Shown here: piece after piece, positions 57,141 to 64,000 of the stretch
Numbering within the stretch: position 1 is the first letter of the stretch
Layout of the letters: every line of letters starts with the position of its first letter
Origin: JABWBJ01 sp036507855
GTDB taxonomy: Bacteria; Gemmatimonadota; Gemmatimonadetes; Gemmatimonadales; Gemmatimonadaceae
Reading direction: 5' to 3'
DNA length: 64,000 nt
NCBI GenBank assembly: GCA_036507855.1
Contig: DATCIJ010000041.1
Location: 62,001-126,000 of the forward strand
Program-made: the position numbers and the translations under genes
The notes under the pieces: generated by a model
Seen by the model: only the letters and a program-made list of their open reading frames with translations
Told to the model about the DNA's origin: nothing
Databases searched by the model: none

Positions 57141-58958
57141 GTGACAATGGCGCGCAGCGAACGGACCTGGGAGGAGCACACGGCGACGCAGCGCGCGGCC
57201 ATTATCGGGCTCACGGGCCTCGCTACCGCGATCGCAACCGGTCTGGCGCACACGCTCCTCGTGGACGTCACGCTGCTGGTGTCCGGACGCCCGACCTGGT
57301 TCCCCCGCGCATTCTTCTGGATGTCGCCTGTCGCTTACGGGCTGGTGTTCCTCCCGGGAGTCGTGGTCCTCGCGGGGCTGGCTGCCTTGGTACGACGCCG
57401 ATGGGCCCTGCAGTTCAGCCTGGCGGCGATGGTCACAACCGGTGTCTTCGGGCTTCTCCTCCCCTACACCGAGATCAGCCGGGCGGCCGCCCTGGTGCTG
57501 GCCCTCGGGATCGGCGTACAGGCAGGCCGGATCGTGGCACGACGGGCCCATGGCCTCGCCAGGTGGTCGCGCCGTTTTGTGGTCACGTCGCTCGTGATCC
57601 TGCCGATCCTGGGCTGGGCGCAGAACCGACGCCTCCACGCGGCACCGCCGCCGTATGCCGGAGCAATGAACCCGCAGCCGCCCAACGTGCTGCTCATCAT
57701 CATGGACGACGTGCGGGCGAAGAATGTGACGCTCAATGCGCCCGAAGTTCACACCACGCCCGGTCTGGTGCGGCGCGCGACCGAGGGCGTCGTCTTCGAC
57801 CACGCCTTCTCGGCGGCTCCGTGGAGTCTGCCCTCGCACGCCTCGATGTTCACGGGCCTGTACGCGAGGCAGCAGGACGGGGACTGGGCCAAGGCCCTGC
57901 AGGGTGACGTGCGCACGCTCGCGGAGGAACTCAGGGACCGTGGCTACGCGACCGCCGGATTCGTCGCCAACTTGCATTACGCGGGATGGGACAGCGGACT
58001 CGCACAGGGTTTCGACCACTACGAGGACTTCCCCACGAGCTGGCTGCAGGTACTCAGGTGTTCCTCATATACTCAGACAGCCGCGTTCACGCAGTTGCTC
58101 GATGCGCGGTCCCTGCATGACATCGTCTCGGCGCTTCTTCGTCCCAACCTGTCGATGGTCCTGCAGCACACCTACCGAGTAAAGCTTGCCGACCGCATCG
58201 GTGCGGACTTCCTACGCTGGCAATCCGGTGTTGGCGCGCGACCGTTCTTCGCGTTTCTCAACGTGATGGACGCCCACCTTCCGTACCTTGAGCCGGAACC
58301 GATCCACAGCCGATATCCCGCCGCCGACCGGGACGTACGGTCCTACGAAAGCGCAATTCAATTCATCGACGCCCAGGTCGACTCGATTCTTGTCGCACTC
58401 GAGCGACAGGGAGTGCTCGACCGGACGATTGTCGTCGTGACCTCGGACCACGGCGACCTTTTCGAAGAGCACGGGCTGGCCGGGCACAACAGCCTCTACC
58501 TCGACGTGCTCCATGTGCCGCTCGCCATCCGCTATCCGGGCGCCGTGCCCCGCGGCGTTCGGGTAGAACAACCAGTCACCTTGAGGGACCTCGCGGCCAC
58601 GCTACTCGATCTTTCCGGCGGAGAGGCGGTCCTTCCCGGATCAACGCTCCGACACGCGTGGGAGGGACGGCCGGACCTCGTGAGTCCTGTGCTCGCCGAG
58701 GTGCGCCGGCAACCGAATCCGCTGCATGACAACCCGGCCAGCCGGGGGGCCATGCGCTCGCTGTTCGACGATTCGCTGCACTACATCATCAACGAGGGAA
58801 CGGGCCGCGAGGAGCTGTACGCCTACCGGACGGACTCCCTGGAACTGAAGGATCTCGCGCGGGGAGACAGCGCGGAAGCGCGACTGCGGCCGTGGCGAGA
58901 GCGACTCGCACGGGTCCTTCGCGAATCGGGAGCGGCGCCCGCTACGGCGCCGCCGTGA
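57141..58958 (+). CDS. membrane-anchored sulfatase-superfamily enzyme
   Basis: An alkaline-phosphatase-superfamily protein probably acting outside the cytoplasmic membrane. Four or five N-terminal membrane segments (residues about 18-155) precede a sulfatase-type catalytic domain from NVLLIIMDDVRAKNVTL, which supplies metal-binding aspartates, to VVTSDHGDLFEEHG and GHNSLYLDVLHVPLAI. The nucleophile site reads WSLPSHASMFTG: Ser is in place, but the Arg of the usual C/S-x-P-x-R is His, so formylglycine maturation is doubtful. It may be a phospho- or sulfo-transferase or hydrolase for surface glycans. GTG 57141 or ATG 57147 are possible starts. Its end overlaps the convergent oxidoreductase by 17 bases. 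Confidence 0.85.
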   Translation: MTMARSERTWEEHTATQRAAIIGLTGLATAIATGLAHTLLVDVTLLVSGRPTWFPRAFFWMSPVAYGLVFLPGVVVLAGLAALVRRRWALQFSLAAMVTTGVFGLLLPYTEISRAAALVLALGIGVQAGRIVARRAHGLARWSRRFVVTSLVILPILGWAQNRRLHAAPPPYAGAMNPQPPNVLLIIMDDVRAKNVTLNAPEVHTTPGLVRRATEGVVFDHAFSAAPWSLPSHASMFTGLYARQQDGDWAKALQGDVRTLAEELRDRGYATAGFVANLHYAGWDSGLAQGFDHYEDFPTSWLQVLRCSSYTQTAAFTQLLDARSLHDIVSALLRPNLSMVLQHTYRVKLADRIGADFLRWQSGVGARPFFAFLNVMDAHLPYLEPEPIHSRYPAADRDVRSYESAIQFIDAQVDSILVALERQGVLDRTIVVVTSDHGDLFEEHGLAGHNSLYLDVLHVPLAIRYPGAVPRGVRVEQPVTLRDLAATLLDLSGGEAVLPGSTLRHAWEGRPDLVSPVLAEVRRQPNPLHDNPASRGAMRSLFDDSLHYIINEGTGREELYAYRTDSLELKDLARGDSAEARLRPWRERLARVLRESGAAPATAPP

Positions 58959-59982
58959 GCGGCAGTCCGACCTCCCGGCCGGTGCGCGCGGACTCGTAGA
59001 TCCCCAGGATCAGTTCGAGGGACTTCCGTCCTTCCCGACCGTCGGTCTCGGGCTGCGCCTCGCCGCGAAGGACCGCCAGCACGTTGCGATAGTACCCGGC
59101 GTGCCCGAATCCGTAGACGCTCGGCGGGTCGGTGCCCACGCTGTCGATTCGCTTGTCGTCGTCATCGTGATCGGCAAAAGACCAGTGTTCAATCCGGTTC
59201 ACCGCCGTGCCGCCAATCTTGACCGTGCCCTTCTCGCCAAGGAGCGTGAATGAGCCCTCGAGGTTCTTCGGGTAGGTGAGCATCGTGACCTCGATGACCC
59301 CCAGGGCCCCTGACCGGAACTTGAGGACGGCGACCCCGGTGTCCTCACTCTCAATGCGCCGAGCCAGGGTGGCCGTCTTCGCCACCACATTCTCCACCGG
59401 CCCTGCCAGCCACTGAATCAGGTCCACGTAGTGCGAGGCCTGGTTCATGAACGCTCCGCCGTCGAACTCCCACGTCCCTCGCCAGGGGGCCTGGTCGTAG
59501 TACTCCTGCGGACGCGTCCAGCGAACGGTCGTATTGGCGATGTACAGTCGGCCAAACCGTCCCTTGTCGAGCGCACGTTTCACCAGCTGCACCGCCGGGT
59601 TCAAGCGGTTCTGCTTCACGACAAAGAGATGAACGCCAGTCTCGTCGCACGTGTGCACGAGCTCGTCGGCCGACTTCAGCGATATGGCCATCGGTTTCTC
59701 GCAGATGACATGTCTCCCGGCGCGGGCGGCCAGGATGCCATGCTGCGGATGGAGTCCCGATGGTGTGCAGATGGCAACCGCGTCACAGGGGGCGTCGGCC
59801 AGCATCTTCGGATATGACGTGAACCACGGCACGTCATTCTGCTCTCCCGCCTCACGAGCGCGCTGCTCGACGACATCGCAGACGGCCGCGAGCTCGACGC
59901 CGTCCAGGTTCCGAATGGCGTCAAAGTGCGTCCCGCTGATGCGGCCGCAACCGATCAGGGCAACGCGAACCGGGCCACTCAT
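58942..59982 (-). CDS. Gfo/Idh/MocA sugar-nucleotide oxidoreductase (WbpB/WlbA-like)
   Basis: Probably oxidises the C3 hydroxyl of UDP-GlcNAcA. The 346 residues have RVALIGCGRISGTHFDAIRN for NAD, CTPSGLHPQHGILAARAGRH, the signature CEKPMAISLKSADELV, and KQNRLNPAVQLVKRAL, which is typical of the WlbA branch; the GGAFMNQASHYVDLIQWLAG segment supplies catalytic His/Asp residues. The ATG at 59982 overlaps the upstream acetyltransferase stop as ATGA. Confidence 0.9.
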   Translation of the reverse strand: MSGPVRVALIGCGRISGTHFDAIRNLDGVELAAVCDVVEQRAREAGEQNDVPWFTSYPKMLADAPCDAVAICTPSGLHPQHGILAARAGRHVICEKPMAISLKSADELVHTCDETGVHLFVVKQNRLNPAVQLVKRALDKGRFGRLYIANTTVRWTRPQEYYDQAPWRGTWEFDGGAFMNQASHYVDLIQWLAGPVENVVAKTATLARRIESEDTGVAVLKFRSGALGVIEVTMLTYPKNLEGSFTLLGEKGTVKIGGTAVNRIEHWSFADHDDDDKRIDSVGTDPPSVYGFGHAGYYRNVLAVLRGEAQPETDGREGRKSLELILGIYESARTGREVGLPLTAAP

Positions 59983-60587
59983 GAAGACGCTCGGCGAAGC
60001 GCGCCGCCCTCGAGCACATAGCTGGTTCCGCATGCGGGACACGCGATGGTCACGCTCCCCTCTGAACTCTGACCTCGGACCTCCGGCCTCAGGAGTTCCC
60101 CACACTGACACGCCCAACCGGTCCGACGCGCCGGTACTCCCGTGACGACCGCGTAGTCAGGCACGTCGCGGGTCACCACCGCCCCGGCGCCAACGAATGC
60201 GTACTCCCCCAGCGTGACGCCGCAGACAATGGTCGCGTTGGCGCCGATGGACGCGCCACGCCTGACGAGCGTGCGCCGGTATTCATCCTTCCGCGAAACA
60301 TGACTGCGGGGGTTGATCACGTTGGTGAACACCATCGATGGTCCGCAGAACACGTCGTCCTCGAGCTCCACGCCTTCGTAGATGGAGACGTTGTTCTGCA
60401 CCTTCACATTGTTGCCAAGCTTCGTTCCGGGCATCACGACGACGTTCTGCCCCAGGTTGCAGCGCTCGCCGATCACCGCGCCCGGCATCACGTGGCAGAA
60501 GTGCCAGATCTTCGTGCCGTTCCCTACCTGCGCTCCGTCGTCGACGTATGCCGACTCATGAATGAACGGCGCTGGCAGCGCGCTCAC
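59979..60587 (-). CDS. left-handed beta-helix sugar N-acetyltransferase (WbpD-like) with zinc-ribbon tail
   Basis: A hexapeptide-repeat acyltransferase that probably acetylates the 3-amino group of UDP-GlcNAc(3NH2)A. The 202 residues contain IHESAYVDDGAQVGNGTKIW, the catalytic-type HFCHVMPGAVIG, VFTNVINPRSHVSRKDEYRR and GAGAVVTRDVPDYAVVTGVP. The C-terminal tail has CQC and CPAC cysteine pairs of a zinc ribbon; between them a stutter repeat encodes LLRPEVRGQSSEGS. The GTG at 60587 overlaps the carB stop as GTGA. Confidence 0.9.
   Translation of the reverse strand: MSALPAPFIHESAYVDDGAQVGNGTKIWHFCHVMPGAVIGERCNLGQNVVVMPGTKLGNNVKVQNNVSIYEGVELEDDVFCGPSMVFTNVINPRSHVSRKDEYRRTLVRRGASIGANATIVCGVTLGEYAFVGAGAVVTRDVPDYAVVTGVPARRTGWACQCGELLRPEVRGQSSEGSVTIACPACGTSYVLEGGALRRASS
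60061..60093. repeat. stutter repeat inside the WbpD-like coding region
   Basis: Minus-strand words AGGCCGG / AGGTCCG / AGGTCAG / AGTTCAG / AGG encode an extra loop between the two cysteine pairs of the C-terminal zinc ribbon. The peptide RPEVRGQ is identical to that encoded by the uvrB-tsaE repeat. Confidence 0.8.
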
Positions 60588-63500
60588 GGCGAAGCCTCGC
60601 GGGATGCGAGGCGTGGTGGTACGCGACCGCCGGTCCGTGGATCCGGCGCGGACGAAACATCCGCCGGCGCCGATGGCTCGGTGCCGCCACTCAGATCGCG
60701 CGCGGCCCTTCCGTCCTGGTGCCATTCCTGCAACGAGCGGACACTGGGCCGCCGCGAGCGCAACGCGAGAATAGCGTCACAGGCGGCCCGCGCCGCCGAC
60801 ATGGTCGTCGTGTACGAAACCCGCTGAGCGATGGCCGTGCGCCGCAGGAGGTAGTCATCGTGCTGCGCGTGCTTGCCCAGGGGCGTGTTGATCAGCAGTT
60901 GCACCTCGCCGTTCACCATCATGTCGATGCCGTTAGGCCGCCCCTCGTGCACCTTGCGAACCGACCGCGCCGGAATGCCCCGCCCCTTGAGGTATCGTGC
61001 CGTCCCGTCCGTGGCGTACAGCGTGAATCCCATCTCGTGGAACTGCCCGACGATCGGCATGACGTTCGGCTTGTCGCCATCGTTCACGGTGATGAAGATC
61101 GCTCCTTCCAGCGGCAACGCGTTGTCGGCGGCCTCCTGCGCCTTGGCGAAGGCCATCCCGAATGAATCCGCGATGCCCATCACCTCGCCGGTCGATCGCA
61201 TTTCGGGACCGAGGATCGGGTCGAACGCACGGAATTTGGTGAAGGGAAACACCGCTTCCTTCACGGAGAAGTAAGGCGGCACGATCTCGGACGTGAACCC
61301 GACGCCGGCCAGCGTCTCGCCGCACATCACGCGCGCCGCCAGCGACGCCAGGGGAACGCCGATCGCCTTGGAGACAAATGGGATGGTCCGGCTGGCGCGT
61401 GGATTCACTTCAAGGACGTACACGACGCCGTCCTTCACCGCGTACTGGACGTTGATCAGTCCGACGACACCGAGCGCCTTCGCCAGGGCGACGGTGTGTT
61501 GCTTCATCGTGTCGATGTGCCTCGACTCGATGCGGTACGGGGGAAGCACGCAGGCCGAATCGCCGGAATGGACCCCGGCATCCTCGATGTGCTGCATCAC
61601 GCCGCCGATCACAACGCTCGTCCCGTCCGAGATCGCGTCCACGTCGGCTTCGAACGCGTCCTCGAGGAAGCGGTCGATCAGCACCGGGCGATCCTCGCTC
61701 ACGCGCGCGGCCGTGTCGAAGTAGAAGCGCAGCGATGTCTCGTCGTAGACGATCTGCATCGCGCGTCCGCCCAGGACGTACGACGGCCTGACGAGAACGG
61801 GATACCCGATCCGATCGGCGATCACGACCGCCTCGTCCACGCTCGTCGCCGTGCCGTTCTCCGGCTGCCGGATGCCGAGCTGGCGCGCGATCAGGTCGAA
61901 GCGCTTCCGGTCCTCGGCGATGTCGATGGCATCGGGCGACGTGCCGAGGATCGGCACGCCCGCGGCCTCGAGCGCCCGCGTGAGCTTGAGCGGAGTCTGG
62001 CCGCCCAGCTGCACGATGACGCCCTTCGGTTGCTCGCGATGCACGATTTCCAGCACGTCTTCGAGCGTGAGCGGCTCGAAGTACAACTTGTCCGACACAT
62101 CGTAGTCCGTGGAAACCGTCTCGGGGTTCGAGTTGATCATGATGGCCTCGTACCCCTGCTCGCGAAGGGCCATCACGGCGCGCACACAGCAGTAGTCGAA
62201 CTCGACGCCCTGCCCGATCCGGTTCGGTCCGCTGCCGAGTATGATCACGCTTTCGCGACCAGTCTTCGGCACTTCGCTCTCGTCGTCGTAGCTGCTGTAG
62301 AGATACGGCGTCGAGGACGGGAACTCGCCGGCGCAGGTGTCGACGATCTTGTAGGCCGGTCGCACGCCCAGCTTCCAGCGCCTCTCGCGCGCCGCCTCCT
62401 CGGATTCCGCGCGCAAGTCGCCGAGTTGCCGGTCTGAAAAGCCCATCCGCTTCATGAACCGGACATCGGCGGCGGCCAGCGTGGTCAGCGCGGCATACTG
62501 AGCCTCGGCGTCCAGCAACTCCCGCATCTGCTGCAGGAACCACGGATCGATATCGGTCAGCTGGTACAGCTCGTCGTTCGTCATCCCGGCAAGCATGGCG
62601 CGCTTGATCTGGAACACGCGTTCAGGCGTCGGCTGCGCCAGCGCCCCGCGCAGCGCCTCCAGCGACTCGTCAGGCAGCCGGTCATCCTGCGGACGGGCGC
62701 TGGTCGTCCAGCCGGTGCGTCCGGACTCCAGGGCGCGGAGCCCCTTCTGGAACGCCTCCTTGAACGTCCGTCCGATCGCCATCGACTCACCCACCGACTT
62801 CATCTGCGTGGTGAGGCGCGGGCTTTCATTGATGAATTTTTCGAAGGCGAAGCGCGGGCACTTCACCACGACGTAATCGAGGACCGGTTCGAACGACGCC
62901 GGCGTCGTCTTCGTGATGTCATTGGTGATCTCATCCAGCCGGTAGCCTACGGCCAGCTTGGCGCCGATCCGCGCGATCGGGAACCCGGTGGCCTTCGACG
63001 CCAGCGCCGACGACCGCGACACGCGCGGGTTCATCTCGATCACGACCATCTCGCCCGTCCGCGGATTCGTGGCGAACTGGATGTTGCAGCCGCCGGCCTC
63101 GACGCCGATTTCCCGAATCACGCGGCAGGCCGCGTCCCGCATCTCCTGGTATTCGCGGTCGGTGAGGGTCATCGCCGGCGCGACCGTGATGGAGTCACCG
63201 GTGTGCACGCCCATCGGGTCCAGGTTCTCGATCGAACAGACGATGACGACGTTATCAGCGAAGTCGCGCATCACCTCGAGCTCGAACTCCTTCCACCCGA
63301 GCAGCGATCGCTCGATCAGGACCTGGCTGACCGGCGACTCCGCCAGGCCACGCCTGACGATGTCCTCGTACTCTTCACGATTGTACGCGACACCGCCTCC
63401 GGCGCCTCCGAGCGTGAAAGACGGCCTGATGATCGCGGGGTAGCCGGTGAACTCGGCGATCGCCTGCGCCTCTTCCCACGTCCTCGCGATGCGACCCTGA

Positions 63501-63931
63501 GGCACCTTGAGGCCGATGCGCTCCATGGCCGCCGAGAACTCCTCGCGATCTTCAGCCATCTTGATTGCGCGGGCCTTGGCGCCGATCAACTCGACACCGT
63601 ACCTCTCGAGAACTCCGCTCTCGGAGAGCTTCATCGCAACGTTGAGTGCTGTCTGCCCACCCATGGTCGGCAGGAGCGCATCCGGCCTCTCTCGCGCGAT
63701 GACCAGCTCGACGTACTCCGGCGTGACGGGCTCGAGGTACGTCTTGTCGGCGACCTCAGGGTCCGTCATGATGGTCGCCGGATTGGAGTTCACGAGGATG
63801 ACCTCGTAACCCTCCTCGCGAAGCGCCCGCGCCGCCTGAGTGCCCGAGTAGTCAAACTCCGCTGCCTGCCCGATCACGATGGGACCGGAGCCGATGAGGA
63901 GGATCCGATGAATGTCGTTACGACGAGGCAT
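60584..63931 (-). CDS. carB: carbamoyl-phosphate synthase large subunit
   Basis: CarB makes carbamoyl phosphate for pyrimidines and arginine using ammonia from CarA. The 1115 residues begin RNDIHRILLIGSGPIVIGQA and contain two ATP-grasp halves (IRPSFTLGGAGGGVA and VRPSYVLGGRAMQIVYDE) and the MGS allosteric domain (GFTLYATDGTARYLKGRGIP). The C-terminus runs about 40 residues past the usual end as a Pro/Ser/Arg-rich tail. The next gene, WbpD-like, overlaps its stop by 4 bases, an unusual pairing with surface-sugar genes. Confidence 0.97.
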   Translation of the reverse strand: MPRRNDIHRILLIGSGPIVIGQAAEFDYSGTQAARALREEGYEVILVNSNPATIMTDPEVADKTYLEPVTPEYVELVIARERPDALLPTMGGQTALNVAMKLSESGVLERYGVELIGAKARAIKMAEDREEFSAAMERIGLKVPQGRIARTWEEAQAIAEFTGYPAIIRPSFTLGGAGGGVAYNREEYEDIVRRGLAESPVSQVLIERSLLGWKEFELEVMRDFADNVVIVCSIENLDPMGVHTGDSITVAPAMTLTDREYQEMRDAACRVIREIGVEAGGCNIQFATNPRTGEMVVIEMNPRVSRSSALASKATGFPIARIGAKLAVGYRLDEITNDITKTTPASFEPVLDYVVVKCPRFAFEKFINESPRLTTQMKSVGESMAIGRTFKEAFQKGLRALESGRTGWTTSARPQDDRLPDESLEALRGALAQPTPERVFQIKRAMLAGMTNDELYQLTDIDPWFLQQMRELLDAEAQYAALTTLAAADVRFMKRMGFSDRQLGDLRAESEEAARERRWKLGVRPAYKIVDTCAGEFPSSTPYLYSSYDDESEVPKTGRESVIILGSGPNRIGQGVEFDYCCVRAVMALREQGYEAIMINSNPETVSTDYDVSDKLYFEPLTLEDVLEIVHREQPKGVIVQLGGQTPLKLTRALEAAGVPILGTSPDAIDIAEDRKRFDLIARQLGIRQPENGTATSVDEAVVIADRIGYPVLVRPSYVLGGRAMQIVYDETSLRFYFDTAARVSEDRPVLIDRFLEDAFEADVDAISDGTSVVIGGVMQHIEDAGVHSGDSACVLPPYRIESRHIDTMKQHTVALAKALGVVGLINVQYAVKDGVVYVLEVNPRASRTIPFVSKAIGVPLASLAARVMCGETLAGVGFTSEIVPPYFSVKEAVFPFTKFRAFDPILGPEMRSTGEVMGIADSFGMAFAKAQEAADNALPLEGAIFITVNDGDKPNVMPIVGQFHEMGFTLYATDGTARYLKGRGIPARSVRKVHEGRPNGIDMMVNGEVQLLINTPLGKHAQHDDYLLRRTAIAQRVSYTTTMSAARAACDAILALRSRRPSVRSLQEWHQDGRAARDLSGGTEPSAPADVSSAPDPRTGGRVPPRLASREASP

Positions 63932-63940
63932 TTATGGGCG

Positions 63941-64000
63941 AGGAAACAGGAATCAGGAAGCAGGAATCAGGGACTCGGAGCCACTCACTTCTCACGTCTC
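63941..64000. repeat. stutter repeat upstream of carB
   Basis: Plus-strand words AGGAAAC / AGGAATC / AGGAAGC / AGGAATC / AGGGACT run from 63941 to 63976, followed by ACTCACTTCTCACGTCTC. The latter is, inverted, the same vocabulary as the secA-radC array. The upstream gene lies outside the window, so stop-codon anchoring cannot be checked. Confidence 0.75.

Noticed and set aside
56913..58019. Minus-strand open frame opposite the sulfatase gene and into the divergent promoter region
   Set aside because: Mostly the shadow of the sulfatase-like gene; composition is His/Arg/Glu-rich and no domain is visible.
1..64000. Search for tRNA, rRNA, insertion sequences, prophage or attachment sites
   Set aside because: No clover-leaf, rRNA, transposase, integrase or terminal inverted repeat was recognisable by eye; a dedicated scan could still find a short RNA gene.

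Overview
The window is a dense, GC-rich bacterial chromosome segment with about 50 genes, mostly on the minus strand. The cell is a diderm: it encodes TolQRAB-Pal-CpoB, LptD, BamD, TatA/TatC, PilT and nucleotide-sugar enzymes for surface glycans. The DUF4321-like small protein, the REC-flavoprotein/cNMP-kinase pair and the many Ala/Glu/Pro-rich TPR proteins look to me like Gemmatimonadota. That is an impression; no rRNA is present to confirm it. I see no tRNA, rRNA, CRISPR array, insertion sequence or phage gene. No gene-free stretch exceeds about 210 bases.

Layout. (1) 1-11908, minus: a TPR scaffold, aroQ, an M24 peptidase, accB, pilT, accC, comB, ftsK, yraN and recA, closely spaced; recA has a good promoter of its own. 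(2) 12098-13933, plus: a PpiD/SurA-type foldase. (3) 34212-13950, minus, about 20 kb: a sugar epimerase, tolQRAB-pal-cpoB, tatC, lptD, then histidine degradation (hutH, hutU, a radical SAM gene, hutI), a second large TPR protein, a long-chain polyprenyl diphosphate synthase, a DUF4321-like gene and tatA. (4) 42931-34423, minus: a response-regulator/flavoprotein fusion and its cNMP-domain histidine kinase, uvrB, tsaE, tsaB, rimI, ssb and a LysM protein. (5) 43020-44132, plus: heme A synthase. (6) 52051-44163, minus: bamD, nadD, secA, radC, relA/spoT. (7) 63931-52184: carB, then a surface-sugar set for UDP-glucose to UDP-glucuronate to UDP-xylose and for a UDP-GlcNAc(3NAc)A-type sugar, with a plus-strand membrane-anchored sulfatase-family gene embedded.

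Genes are tightly coupled: many junctions are 4-base GTGA/ATGA or 1-base TGATG overlaps.

The most unusual signal is a family of short degenerate 'stutter' repeats. These are 7-9 base words reiterated with small changes, usually beginning at or within a few bases of the stop codon of the upstream gene in an operon, often folding back on themselves. I count about a dozen loci. At several of them the stutter has been absorbed into a reading frame: the N-termini of tsaE, relA/spoT and hutI, and a loop of the wbpD-like protein. The second notable item is the two-gene redox/signalling module at 39855-42931, whose thioredoxin-reductase-like protein carries a phospho-receiver domain and has no redox dithiol.
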